A stretch of 34,592 nucleotides of DNA, from positions 1-34,592 of the forward strand of contig JACQGN010000246.1 of NCBI GenBank assembly GCA_016199545.1, written 5' to 3'. The notes beneath the pieces were generated by a model. The model did not search any database, was not told the origin of the DNA, and saw only the letters and a program-made list of their open reading frames with translations. Below are positions 9,314 through 17,095 of this stretch, piece by piece; the first letter of the stretch is position 1; every line of letters starts with the position of its first letter. This DNA is from Betaproteobacteria bacterium. Lineage in GTDB: Bacteria; Pseudomonadota; Gammaproteobacteria; Burkholderiales; SG8-41. A program made the position numbers and the translations under genes.

Positions 9314-9844
9314 ATGCTGGACATACTCGATCCCACCCTCGCCACAGCGCGCGAGCAGATCGCCTACGTGCCGCGCCCGAGGAAGCTCGACGGCCTGCGC
9401 ATCGGCCTCATCGAGAACACCAAGAAGAATTCGGAAGAAGTACTGCGGCGCCTCGCTGAAAAACTTGAGGCGGCTCACGGCATGAAGTTGGAGGTGCTGG
9501 TGCACAAACCCCAGCGCGCACCGCTTAAGGAAGCCCAAATTGCGGAACTCAAGGGCCGCACCGACTTCGCGATCACCGGTGTCGGGGACTGAGGGGCGTG
9601 CTCGTCGGGCAGTCTGCTCGACGCCGTCATCCTCGAGAAGGCCGGGATACCCGCGATTCCGATACTGACCGACGCCTTCGACTCGACCGCAAGGGAAATG
9701 GCCGAATTGTGGGGTGTCCCGGACTTCCGGTTCGTGATGATTCCGCACCCGCTCGCGAACCTGGCGCCTGACGACGTGGATCGGCGCGCCGACGAGCTGC
9801 TCGGCAAGGTGCTGGGGCTGCTGCAGAAGGGCCAGCCCGAATAG
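9314..9844 (+). CDS. UGSC-family selenoprotein 2 (in-frame TGA at 9590 read as Sec93; UGAC variant)
   Basis: With the TGA at 9590-9592 read as Sec this is a 176-residue protein; with termination it would be 92 residues. The Sec context is GVGD-U-GACSSGS, so the usual Ser after Gly is Ala. Downstream, LEKAGIPAIPIL (~107-118) and VMIPHPLANL (~147-156) align with copies 1 and 3, and no stop appears until TAG at 9842. N-terminal half: RIGLIENTKKNSEEVL (~29-44). Start ATG 9314 is preceded by a G-run (9302-9306); a GTG at 9263 is in frame but less likely. A SECIS-like hairpin follows the TGA. It is followed by two intergenic repeats, then a Bug gene, the partner 2 gene and another Bug gene. A role in Sec-based redox chemistry is inferred. 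Confidence 0.88.
9604..9622 (+). promoter_or_regulatory. bacterial SECIS-like hairpin of selenoprotein 2
   Basis: GTCGGGCA (9604-9611) pairs with TGCTCGAC (9615-9622), with one G-T wobble, around triloop GTC. It begins 11 nt after the TGA, the same spacing, stem length and loop type as in selenoproteins 1 and 3. Confidence 0.78.
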
Positions 9845-9864
9845 TTCTCGAAAGGGCGTAAATC

Positions 9865-9890
9865 GTGACTGGCGGGGCGTGACCAGTCAC
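9865..9890. terminator. 8-bp hairpin after selenoprotein 2
   Basis: GTGACTGG (9865-9872) and CCAGTCAC (9883-9890) form a perfect stem with a 10-nt loop 20 bp after the stop codon. There is no T-run, so it is only a possible transcript end or processing hairpin. Confidence 0.3.
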
Positions 9891-9899
9891 AGTGAGCAT

Positions 9900-10072
9900 C
9901 GTAGGTTGGGGCGAGAGGAGCGAACCCCAACACTCCGAGGTAATTGTTGGGATGCACTGCGTTTATCCCAACCTACGAATCTTGTCGTGATCTCCGAAGG
10001 TTGGGGTGAGCGACGCGAACCCCAACGCACCAATATAATTATTGGGATGCACTGCGTTTATCCCAACCTACG
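9900..10072. repeat. two tandem copies of a ~78-bp palindromic intergenic repeat
   Basis: Copy A spans 9900-9977 and copy B 9995-10072. Both start with (GT/GA)AGGTTGGGG and contain CGAACCCCAAC, then end with an identical 28-nt tail finishing TCCCAACCTACG, so each can fold with its GGTTGGG paired to CCCAACC. The pattern belongs to the dispersed repeats seen in many proteobacterial intergenic regions. They separate selenoprotein 2 from the Bug gene. Confidence 0.75.
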
Positions 10073-10090
10073 CATTGGAGGAGGGAAATC

Positions 10091-11059
10091 ATGAGATTCG
10101 CCGCATCCCGCCTGCTTTTCGTCCTTTCGGGCGTGTTCGCAGCGATGTCACCGGCGCACGCGCAGTATCCGAACCGGGCGGTGCGCATCATCGTGCCGAC
10201 GTCCGTGGGCTCCGGGGCGGACCTCTCCTCGCGGGTGATCGCGCAGCAGCTCTCGGAGCGCTTCGGCCACCAGGTGATCGTGGAGAATCGCGCCGGCGCC
10301 ACCACCATGATCGGCACCGAGATCGTGGCGAAATCGGCGCCCGACGGCCACACGCTGCTCATGGCGCCTCCGGCGTTCGTCATCAACCAGTCGCTGTTCC
10401 GGAAAATCCCCTATGACCCGCTGCGCGACTTCGCTCCCATTACCTACGTGGGCAACAGCCCGCTCATACTCGTGGTGCATCCGTCGTTGCCGCCGAAATC
10501 GGTAAAGGAGCTGATCGCCCTGGCGAAGGCGCGGCCGGGCGAGCTCGTGTTCGCGTCGTCGGGCTCAGGGTCGATCACCCACATGTCGGCGGAACTGTTC
10601 CTGTACATGACGGGAACGCGCATGTTGCACGTGCCCTACAAGGGGCCCGCGCCGGGGGTGATCGATCTGGTCGCCGGCCGCGTGCAGTTAATGATCACGA
10701 GCGCCCCCATCACGCTTCCCCACGTACGGACTGGCCGGCTGCGCGCGCTTGGAATTACCGGTGCCACGCGTTCGGCTGCCGCGCCCGATATCCCCACGAT
10801 TGCCGAATCTGGCGTGCCGGGTTACGAATCGCAGGCGTGGTATGGCTTGGTGGCGCCCAGCAGCACTCCACAGGAAACCATGGGCCAGCTCAACCGGGAA
10901 GTCGTGGGAGTCCTGCGCATGAAAATCGTCAGGGAGCGTCTTGGAAACGAAGGGCTCGAAACCGTCGCAAGCTCCGCCGAGGAGTTGGCCACTTACCTGC
11001 GCAGCGAGATGGTGAAATGGGCCAAGGTCGTCAAGGCCGCCGGCATCCAGACGCAGTGA
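10091..11059 (+). CDS. TctC/Bug-family periplasmic substrate-binding protein 1
   Basis: A 322-residue periplasmic receptor of the tripartite tricarboxylate transporter family. Residues 1-24 form a signal peptide ending AHA before QYPNRAVRIIVPT. Family marks: the N-terminal PxRxIVP strand, VENRAGA near 60, HVPYKGPAPGVIDL near 180, TIAESGVPGYESQAWYG near 235-250. The first Pro-Gly-Gly loop is TSVGSGAD instead of the usual APGGGxD, so ligand contacts may differ. GGAGG lies 9 nt before the ATG. Bug proteins bind carboxylates or related small acids with very high affinity; no TctA/TctB membrane genes are near. It sits between selenoprotein 2 and partner 2. Confidence 0.93.
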   Translation: MRFAASRLLFVLSGVFAAMSPAHAQYPNRAVRIIVPTSVGSGADLSSRVIAQQLSERFGHQVIVENRAGATTMIGTEIVAKSAPDGHTLLMAPPAFVINQSLFRKIPYDPLRDFAPITYVGNSPLILVVHPSLPPKSVKELIALAKARPGELVFASSGSGSITHMSAELFLYMTGTRMLHVPYKGPAPGVIDLVAGRVQLMITSAPITLPHVRTGRLRALGITGATRSAAAPDIPTIAESGVPGYESQAWYGLVAPSSTPQETMGQLNREVVGVLRMKIVRERLGNEGLETVASSAEELATYLRSEMVKWAKVVKAAGIQTQ

Positions 11060-11064
11060 GGAGC

Positions 11065-11120
11065 GTGACGGGTGACGAGTGACGAGTGACGGGTGAAGCG
11101 TGACGGGTGAAGCGTGACTG
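11065..11120 (+). repeat. heptamer tandem repeat, 8 units of GTGACGG type
   Basis: Eight 7-bp units read gtgacgg, gtgacga, gtgacga, gtgacgg, gtgaagc, gtgacgg, gtgaagc, gtgactg. The array begins just after the stop of the Bug gene and ends 8 bp before the preferred ATG of partner 2. The last unit supplies an alternative in-frame GTG start at 11114. Confidence 0.85.
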
Positions 11121-11128
11121 GTATCTCC

Positions 11129-12172
11129 ATGCCGAGCGATCAGGCGCCTGCCACCGTCGGCGCGTCGGAACAGATTGAATACTGCTACGAGCGCGGCTGG
11201 ACCGACGGCCTGCCGGTTGTGCCTGCGACGCGACCCCTGGTCGATGCCATGCTCGAAGCGGGCGGATTGAAACCCGATACCGTCATCGCCTCGATGCCAT
11301 CGCGCAAGGTTGCGGTGACCGCCGAGAAGGTGGCGATCAATGCCGTGATGGCGGGCTGCAGGCCGGAATACATGCCCGTGGTCGCGGCGGCGGTAAAGGC
11401 CCTTGCCACGCCGGAATTCGGGCTCCATCATGTCGCGTCCGCGCTTTCGGGGCCGACCATCGTGATCGTCGTCAACGGGCCGATCGCGAAGCAGCTCGGC
11501 ATCAACGCCACCAACAATGTGTTCGGCCCCGGCGTGCGCGCCAACATGACCATCGGCCGGGCGCTGCGGCTGGTGCTGCTCAATTGCCTCAAGTACCGCC
11601 CCGGTATTTCCGACCGCGCGACCATGGGCACGCCTGGAAAGCTGACCTGCTGCATTGCCGAGAACGAGGATAACCATCCCTGGGAGCCATGGCACGTCGA
11701 GCGCGGCTTCAGACCGGAACAAAGTACCGTCACGCTGCTCGCGGCGTGCACCATGATCCAGGCCTGGACCTACGGCGATCACGAGCAATTGCTGCGCGCC
11801 ATCGGCGACGCGCTCTCTTACCTGGGATCGATCGCGATTCTGGGGCGTACGCCGGGCGCCGTCGTGCTCGGCGGCGAGCACGCGGAAGTGCTGCGCGCGA
11901 GTGGCTGGAGCAAAAAGCAGATTCGCGACTTCGTCGTCGCTCACACCGGTCGTTCGATCGCTGAGCTGAAGCGGACCGGGCGGCTCGACGGCGCCGTGAC
12001 GGATGACGACGCCAAAGCCGTGCATTACGCCATGGACACGCCAGCCGACCTGATGCTGGTCTGCGCCGGAAGTTCCATCGGCCCGCTCTCGATGGTTCTG
12101 CCGGGGTTTGGTTCGTCAAAGACCGCGGGGCGCAGTCCCACGATACTAATCGAGGGGGCCGGCGGAGTCTAA
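11129..12172 (+). CDS. UGSC-partner family protein 2, function unknown
   Basis: A 347-residue paralogue of the protein at 6836-7951. Shared blocks: YERGWTDGLPVVPAT (~23), INAVMAGCRPEYMPVV (~73), VNGPIAKQLGINATNN (~116), VRANMTIGRALRLV (~134), and CCIAENEDNHPWEPWHVERG (~174). The middle Cys of copies 1 and 3 (DVNC) is Ala-Thr here, while the MAGC and CxxExE cysteines remain. The C-terminus is shorter than in copies 1 and 3. The start is uncertain: ATG 11129 is preferred because the alternative GTG 11114 lies inside a heptamer repeat; neither has a strong ribosome site. It lies between two Bug genes downstream of selenoprotein 2, from which it is separated by Bug 1. No function can be named. 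Confidence 0.83.
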   Translation: MPSDQAPATVGASEQIEYCYERGWTDGLPVVPATRPLVDAMLEAGGLKPDTVIASMPSRKVAVTAEKVAINAVMAGCRPEYMPVVAAAVKALATPEFGLHHVASALSGPTIVIVVNGPIAKQLGINATNNVFGPGVRANMTIGRALRLVLLNCLKYRPGISDRATMGTPGKLTCCIAENEDNHPWEPWHVERGFRPEQSTVTLLAACTMIQAWTYGDHEQLLRAIGDALSYLGSIAILGRTPGAVVLGGEHAEVLRASGWSKKQIRDFVVAHTGRSIAELKRTGRLDGAVTDDDAKAVHYAMDTPADLMLVCAGSSIGPLSMVLPGFGSSKTAGRSPTILIEGAGGV

Positions 12173-12216
12173 GAGTCGCGTTGCGCGCTTTCGGACAAAA
12201 CGCAATGGAGCGAGGC

Positions 12217-13194
12217 ATGAAGTCGATCCGGGGGCTTTTCGCTGTTACGCTTTGCGGTGCACTGCTCGGCCTGTGTGAAGCCGAGTCGCGCGCCCAAAAC
12301 TATCCGGCCAAGCCGGTTCGTTTCATCGTGCCGTTTGCTCCCGGGGGTGGCGCCGATACCACGGCGCGGCTCATTGCGCCAAGGGTCAGTGAACGCGTGC
12401 GACAGCAGCTGGTGATAGACAATCGCGGTGGAGCGGGCGGCACCATCGGCGCCGGCCTCGCCGCCAGGGCGGTGCCGGACGGGTACACCATCGTATTGGG
12501 CACGGCAAACCTCGCGGCAAGCGTAAGCCTCTTCGACAAGCTGACGTTCGACCCGCTGAAGGATTTCGCGGCGGTGACGCTGCTGGCCAAGGCGCCCAGC
12601 GTTATCGCTGTTCATCCCTCGTTGCCGGTGAAATCGGTGAAGCAACTGATCGCGCTAGCGCGGGCAAACCCCGGGACGATCAACTACGCGGGCGGCACCG
12701 TAGGCTCGCTACTGCATCTCGACGCCGAGTATTTCAAGACCTTGGCGAAAGTAGACCTGGTGCGCGTCCCCTACAACAGCTCGGGCCCCTCGATGATCGG
12801 GGTGGTGAGCGGCGAAGCAGCAGTGGTGATCGCGCCGGCGTTGTTGGTGCTGCCGCACGCAAGGAACGGCAGATTGAGAGCGCTGGCGATTGCCACCAAC
12901 CAGCGCTCGCCGGCGCAGCCTGATCTGGCCACAGTCGGGGAGTCGGGGCTGCCTGGGTACGAAGCAGCCCAGTGGTACGGCATTCTAGTTCCGGCCGGGA
13001 CGCCGGAACTGATCGTCTCTAGGCTCAACAGTGAGTTCATGCAGGCGGTGCAGACGCCGGAGCTGGCTTCGCGGTTGCGCAGCGAAGCGACGATTCCAAT
13101 CGGCAGCACGCGTGACGAGTTCACCATGTATTTCAGGGACGAAATCGCAAAGTGGGCCAGAGTGGTGAAGATCTCGGGCGGGCGCGCGTACTGA
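12217..13194 (+). CDS. TctC/Bug-family periplasmic substrate-binding protein 2
   Basis: A 325-residue Bug-type receptor. The signal peptide (MKSIRGLFAVTLCGALLGLC...) ends near residue 27 before QNYPAKPVRFIVPFAPGGGA, the classic family N-terminus. Other marks: IDNRGGAGGTIGAGLAA near 67, HPSLPVKSVKQLIALA near 135, RVPYNSSGPSMIGVVSGE near 185, GESGLPGYEAAQWYG near 240. ATG 12217 has GGAG 7-8 nt upstream; the in-frame TTG at 12181 is less likely. It starts 44 bp after the partner 2 stop and so probably belongs to the same transcript. It is convergent with Bug 3. Ligand unknown; binding of a small carboxylate or amide is inferred. Confidence 0.92.
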   Translation: MKSIRGLFAVTLCGALLGLCEAESRAQNYPAKPVRFIVPFAPGGGADTTARLIAPRVSERVRQQLVIDNRGGAGGTIGAGLAARAVPDGYTIVLGTANLAASVSLFDKLTFDPLKDFAAVTLLAKAPSVIAVHPSLPVKSVKQLIALARANPGTINYAGGTVGSLLHLDAEYFKTLAKVDLVRVPYNSSGPSMIGVVSGEAAVVIAPALLVLPHARNGRLRALAIATNQRSPAQPDLATVGESGLPGYEAAQWYGILVPAGTPELIVSRLNSEFMQAVQTPELASRLRSEATIPIGSTRDEFTMYFRDEIAKWARVVKISGGRAY

Positions 13195-13283
13195 ATGGGG
13201 CATGTAATGACACCGTTGGCTGCAGGAATGCTGGCGCAACTGCTGTTATTCGGATGTCAGGCAGAAATCCATCCTGCTCTCAC

Positions 13284-14279
13284 TCAGTCGATACGAATTC
13301 CAGCGGCCTTGATCACCTTGGCCCACACATCGGTTTCGGCTTTGATGTAAGCCTTGAACTGTTCCGGCTCCTTCGTTGAAACTTCAAGGCCAACGCGTCG
13401 GATTGCCACATTGACATCAGGCGTCTTCAAGATACTGTTGGAGGTATCGTAGAGCGTTCTTACGATCGCGCCCGGCGTGCGCGCCGCAACCAGCAATCCG
13501 AACCACGAAGTGACCTCGAAGTCCGGGAGCCCCGATTCTGCGATGGTCGGTGTCTCGGGCAGTACAGCGGAGCGCGCCAGGCCGGTTACTCCCAGGGCCT
13601 TCAGGCGCCCGGACTTCACGTAGGGAAGCAATGAAGACAGGCTGCCGAACAGGACCTGCACTTCGTTACTGAGTAGGGCGGTCGAGGCGGGACCGCCGCC
13701 CTTGTATGGCACGTGAACCATGTTGATCCCGGCGCGCGTCTTCATGAGTTCCGCCGCGAGTTGGTGCGGGCTTCCAATTCCCGCCGAGCCATAGCTCAAT
13801 TTGCCGGGCTGCGCTTTCGCAAACCCGACCAGGTCATTGACTGTATTCGCCTTGATCGACGGATGGACGACCAGCACGTACTGGGCGTTAGCCAACAAGA
13901 TGACCGGCTGAAGATCCGCATCGACGTTGATGGGCAATTTGTAAAGCGTGGGGCTAACGGTGAGAGACGTGCTCAGCACCAGCAGCACGGTGTGTCCGTC
14001 GGGGTTGGATCGTGCAACGATTTCAGTTGCGATATTTCCGGAAGCGCCGCTCCTGTTGTCAACCACCCACGGCTGACCGAGTGCTTCGTGAAGCCTGGGT
14101 GTAAGTATGCGGGCGAAGGTATCTGCGGTCCCCCCCGGCGCAAACCCTATCACGAGCCGTACGGGCCGTTCGGGATAGACCGGCGCAGCGGCGGCGAGCG
14201 CAGGCGTCGCTGAACTCAACGCAGCGATCGCAATCAAGCACTCCAACACGATTGTCACAGGCAACCTCAGGCTTGCCAT
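13284..14279 (-). CDS. TctC/Bug-family periplasmic substrate-binding protein 3
   Basis: A 331-residue Bug-type receptor and the last gene of the nine-gene minus-strand run. The signal peptide ends near residue 30 (ATPALAAAAPV). Then follow YPERPVRLVIGFAPGGTADT, VVDNRSGASGNIATE, HVPYKGGGPASTALL near 175 and TIAESGLPDFEVTSWFG near 235. A strong GGGAGGGG ribosome site sits right before ATG 14279. It starts 55 bp after the stop of partner 3. No TctA or TctB membrane subunit is present in the window, so it is an orphan receptor here. Confidence 0.92.
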   Translation of the reverse strand: MASLRLPVTIVLECLIAIAALSSATPALAAAAPVYPERPVRLVIGFAPGGTADTFARILTPRLHEALGQPWVVDNRSGASGNIATEIVARSNPDGHTVLLVLSTSLTVSPTLYKLPINVDADLQPVILLANAQYVLVVHPSIKANTVNDLVGFAKAQPGKLSYGSAGIGSPHQLAAELMKTRAGINMVHVPYKGGGPASTALLSNEVQVLFGSLSSLLPYVKSGRLKALGVTGLARSAVLPETPTIAESGLPDFEVTSWFGLLVAARTPGAIVRTLYDTSNSILKTPDVNVAIRRVGLEVSTKEPEQFKAYIKAETDVWAKVIKAAGIRID

Positions 14280-14334
14280 GACCCCTCCCGTGCATCTGCG
14301 CCGTGAATCGACTCGTGCTGGTCCTGACGTCGTG

Positions 14335-15438
14335 TCAGCGCACGAAGTCATGAACCGATCTGATCGGCCGACCGTCCTTGAACGTTATGGGCTTGGTCAC
14401 GCACTCGGCGAGATCGCCGGTTGTGGGAATGACGAGATTATGCCGGCCAGGCCCCCCCGCGACCACAATAAAGATGCTCTCGGGTGACTTCACGACCGGC
14501 ATGGTGGCTTCATCATCATTCACGTCAATCCAGATTTTGGGCGACGTGGCATGAAACCACCCGCCGCGATCCCGGGCGTCTTTGACCTTCTGCCGCGCCT
14601 GCTCGAACAGCACCTGCTTGATGTCGCTCTTCGACCAGCCGAACGAGGCAATAAACTTCGCCCCTTCCGGCGCAAAGAAGATCATGTTCTCCCCGGGCCG
14701 GTAAATGCCATTAGTGCCCAGATGCGCCATCGTGGAGGCCACGGTCCCCAGATATCGATGCGGCGTCTTGGCCACATGCTCGAACGAATTCACGGGACAC
14801 TGGCCGGGAAAGATGGTTACCGTGCTGGTCTCGGGCGCGTAGCCCATCTCGACGTGGAGCGGCTCCCACGGACTTTCCTCCTCGTACTCGCCCACGCAGT
14901 ATGTGTAGCGGGCGGGCATGCCATGGGTGGACATATCCGTCACCTGGGGAATGGCGCCACCGATATTGCGGAAGATGAGCCGAACCGCCCGTCCTATCGT
15001 CGCATTCGCGCGCCAGCCGGGGCCAAAGCACTGTCCGGCACAGTTCACGTCCAGCTCCTTGCGAATGGGCCCGTTGACAAGCACCAGGTGCCCCGCCGGG
15101 TTGGTAGTGGTCTGCCGACCGTAGAGGTTGTACTTATCCTCCATTGCGGCTTTCACTGCGGTCAAGACCACCGGGAAGTACTCAGGCAGACAACCAGCCA
15201 TAACACAGTTTATGGCCAGCAGTTCCAGGGTGGCGGGGGCATTTCGCGGCGGCAGGTTACAGACGATGTCATTCGGGCTGAAATCCGTAAACCGCAGCAT
15301 CGCGGTAACCGCGTCTTCTGTAGGCGGGATGATGGGAAGGCCATCGGTCCATCCTCGCTCGTAGAAGAGCTTATTGATATCCCCGATGGAATTCGGGACC
15401 TCGAGGCTTTCAGTGGTAAAGGTTGTCTCAACAGGCAT
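14335..15438 (-). CDS. UGSC-partner family protein 3, function unknown
   Basis: A 367-residue paralogue of partners 1 and 2, closest to partner 1 over the whole length. Blocks: FYERGWTDGLPIIPPT (~25), LPPRNAPATLELLAINCVMAGC (in part, ~60-82), LYGRQTTTNPAGHLVLVNGP (~102), RKELDVNCAGQCFGPGW (~123), RANATIGRAVRL (~140), YCVGEYEEESPWEPLHVEMG (~178). It keeps all three cysteines shared with partner 1. The ATG at 15438 has GAGGGG about 5 nt upstream. It starts only 31 bp after the stop of selenoprotein 3, giving the tightest stand-alone UGSC-partner pair of the window and implying co-translation from one mRNA. No signal peptide or membrane segment is seen. Function unknown. Confidence 0.86.
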   Translation of the reverse strand: MPVETTFTTESLEVPNSIGDINKLFYERGWTDGLPIIPPTEDAVTAMLRFTDFSPNDIVCNLPPRNAPATLELLAINCVMAGCLPEYFPVVLTAVKAAMEDKYNLYGRQTTTNPAGHLVLVNGPIRKELDVNCAGQCFGPGWRANATIGRAVRLIFRNIGGAIPQVTDMSTHGMPARYTYCVGEYEEESPWEPLHVEMGYAPETSTVTIFPGQCPVNSFEHVAKTPHRYLGTVASTMAHLGTNGIYRPGENMIFFAPEGAKFIASFGWSKSDIKQVLFEQARQKVKDARDRGGWFHATSPKIWIDVNDDEATMPVVKSPESIFIVVAGGPGRHNLVIPTTGDLAECVTKPITFKDGRPIRSVHDFVR

Positions 15439-15469
15439 GAGCGCCCCTCAATGATCTGCTATGTGGGGA

Positions 15470-16042
15470 TCAGCCTTGCGGTCGCCTTGGGTTTGGAGCC
15501 ACGCCGGTACGGAAGATGGCTTCAGAAACGCCCTCGAAGATCGCATCGGCATGTGCCTGCAGTTCACCGTCTGACAGGGAGACAATGGGGTGCGGCACCG
15601 AGAAATAAGGCAGGTCTGGCCGCTTGAGCAACCGGCGATGCGTTTCCGCCGCATTGATAAACCCCGACGTGACGATGGTAGCCGTGGCGATGCCTCGTTG
15701 CTCGAGTTGCGCGCTGTCGTGGAGACTCCACGACGTGCACGACCCTCAGTCACCTATGCCGTTTACGACCGCCTGGCACCGTGCCGCCAGGTCTGCAATA
15801 AGCGTCTCGGGCGCCCGCCGACCAGCCTCGGGCTTCTTGGCCCTCACAAAGCGCAGGCCATCAAACGCCTGCGAAAGGCGCTCCTGAAGGCGGTCGAGAA
15901 TCTTGTCGGTGTTGTGCTTGTGGTTGTCGAGTAGTCCAATGACCAGCGCGGACTGGTTCGCACGCTGGGTGCTCGCTTGAATCTCTTTCTCGAACGCCGG
16001 TTCCTTGGCCACCGGCACAAACACACGGATCGTGTCACTCAT
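15470..16042 (-). CDS. UGSC-family selenoprotein 3 (in-frame TGA at 15748-15746 read as Sec99)
   Basis: Read through the TGA this is a 190-residue protein with Sec99 in GIGD-U-GSCTSWS. Termination would give 98 residues and leave 276 bp of open, homologous frame untranslated. After Sec: LEQRGIATATIV (~113) and FSVPHPIVSL (~147). N-terminal half: ALVIGLLDNHKHNTDKIL (32-49), similar to copies 1 and 2. The ATG at 16042 has GAGGAG about 10 nt upstream. The best SECIS-like hairpin of the set follows the TGA. It lies 33 bp after Bug 4 and 31 bp before partner 3 in the nine-gene run. Sec-dependent redox function is inferred from the U-G-S-C motif, which is a candidate selenenylsulfide pair. Confidence 0.92.
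15710..15741 (-). promoter_or_regulatory. bacterial SECIS-like hairpin of selenoprotein 3
   Basis: On the minus strand GTCGTGGA, triloop GTC and TCCACGAC (15734 to 15716) form a perfect 8-bp stem that begins 11 nt after the TGA. A lower stem (CGTGC with GCGCG, one wobble and one mismatch) extends it to 15741 and 15710. Confidence 0.83.
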
Positions 16043-16075
16043 ACGGATGAACTCCTCGTTAAGAATGCGCTTCGC

Positions 16076-17035
16076 TCAGCCCGCCTTGAGGTTGGCCGCC
16101 TTGATCACCTTGCCCCATTTTTCTCCTTCCGCCTTCACGAACGCACGGAACTCGTCGGGCGAATTGGTCACGGGCTGCGTGCCCAGGTTGGTGAGCACCT
16201 GCGAAACCTTGGGGGTTGCAATGGCCCGGACGGTTTCCTTGTGCAGGCGATCGACGATATCCTTGGGTGTCCCGGCGGGCACCAGGAGACCATACCACTG
16301 CGTGACTTCGTAGCCTGGTAGTATCTCGCTGAATGCCGGAAGATCGGGGCTGGACCGCTTCAAGCCCGTGGTCGCAAGGCCACGCAGCTTGCCGGTCGCC
16401 ATGTGCGGCACAACTGAAGGGCCGGTGCCGAACATCATCGTCGTCTCGCCGGCCATCACCGCGAGCGCGGCCGGCCCGGTTCCCTTGTACGGCACATGCA
16501 GGAGCTTTATTTTCGCCATGAGGTTGAGCAGCTCGCCAGAGAGGTGGGGACCGCTGAAGTTGCCGCTTGACGCGTAGGTCAGCTCGCCAGGCCGCTTGCG
16601 CGCGAGCGCGAGGAACTCCTTCACCGTCCGCACCGGCAGAGACGGGTGTACGGTCAGTGTGTACTCCGTCAGCGCGACAAGGCTGATGGGGCTGAAATCC
16701 CGCAGGGGAACGTACGGCACTTTGGGGTTCGCCGAGGGCAGCATCGCGAGCGGAATCACGTTCCCCATCACCAGAGTGTAGCCGTCCGGCGCCGACTTGG
16801 CCGCGAGCTCCACCCCAATCATGCCGCTTGCGCCGCCGCGCGAGTCCACAACGACCTGCTGTCCGAGCTGATCGGACAGCGCCTGCGCGATGACGCGGGC
16901 GACTGCGTCGGTTCCACCCCCCGGCGGGAACGGAGATATCAGACGCACGGGCTTCGACGGATACGACTGCGACCACGCCGTCTGCGCCGGCAGGCATAGG
17001 GCTGCAACTGCAATCATCATTCGCAAGTGACTCAT
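16076..17035 (-). CDS. TctC/Bug-family periplasmic substrate-binding protein 4
   Basis: A 319-residue Bug-type receptor. The signal peptide of about 22 residues ends TAWSQ before SYPSKPVRLISPFPPGGGTD. Then VDSRGGASGMIGVELAAK near 60, HVPYKGTGPAALAVMAGE near 178, and a C-terminal LPGYEVTQWYGLLVPAGTP block. It lies 60 bp after the GST gene and 33 bp before selenoprotein 3, inside the nine-gene run, so it may deliver or sense the substrate of that cluster. The ribosome site is weak (GGGAC about 8 nt before the ATG). Ligand unknown. Confidence 0.92.
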   Translation of the reverse strand: MSHLRMMIAVAALCLPAQTAWSQSYPSKPVRLISPFPPGGGTDAVARVIAQALSDQLGQQVVVDSRGGASGMIGVELAAKSAPDGYTLVMGNVIPLAMLPSANPKVPYVPLRDFSPISLVALTEYTLTVHPSLPVRTVKEFLALARKRPGELTYASSGNFSGPHLSGELLNLMAKIKLLHVPYKGTGPAALAVMAGETTMMFGTGPSVVPHMATGKLRGLATTGLKRSSPDLPAFSEILPGYEVTQWYGLLVPAGTPKDIVDRLHKETVRAIATPKVSQVLTNLGTQPVTNSPDEFRAFVKAEGEKWGKVIKAANLKAG

Positions 17036-17095
17036 GGCTACGTCCCGTTCAATGATATGAATGCTTTTCTTGCCGTGATTCCCAGCGCGCCCGGC

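Noticed and set aside
9900-10072. Possible CRISPR array or riboswitch
   Set aside because: Only two copies with internal palindromes and no spacers; it is better explained as a dispersed intergenic repeat.
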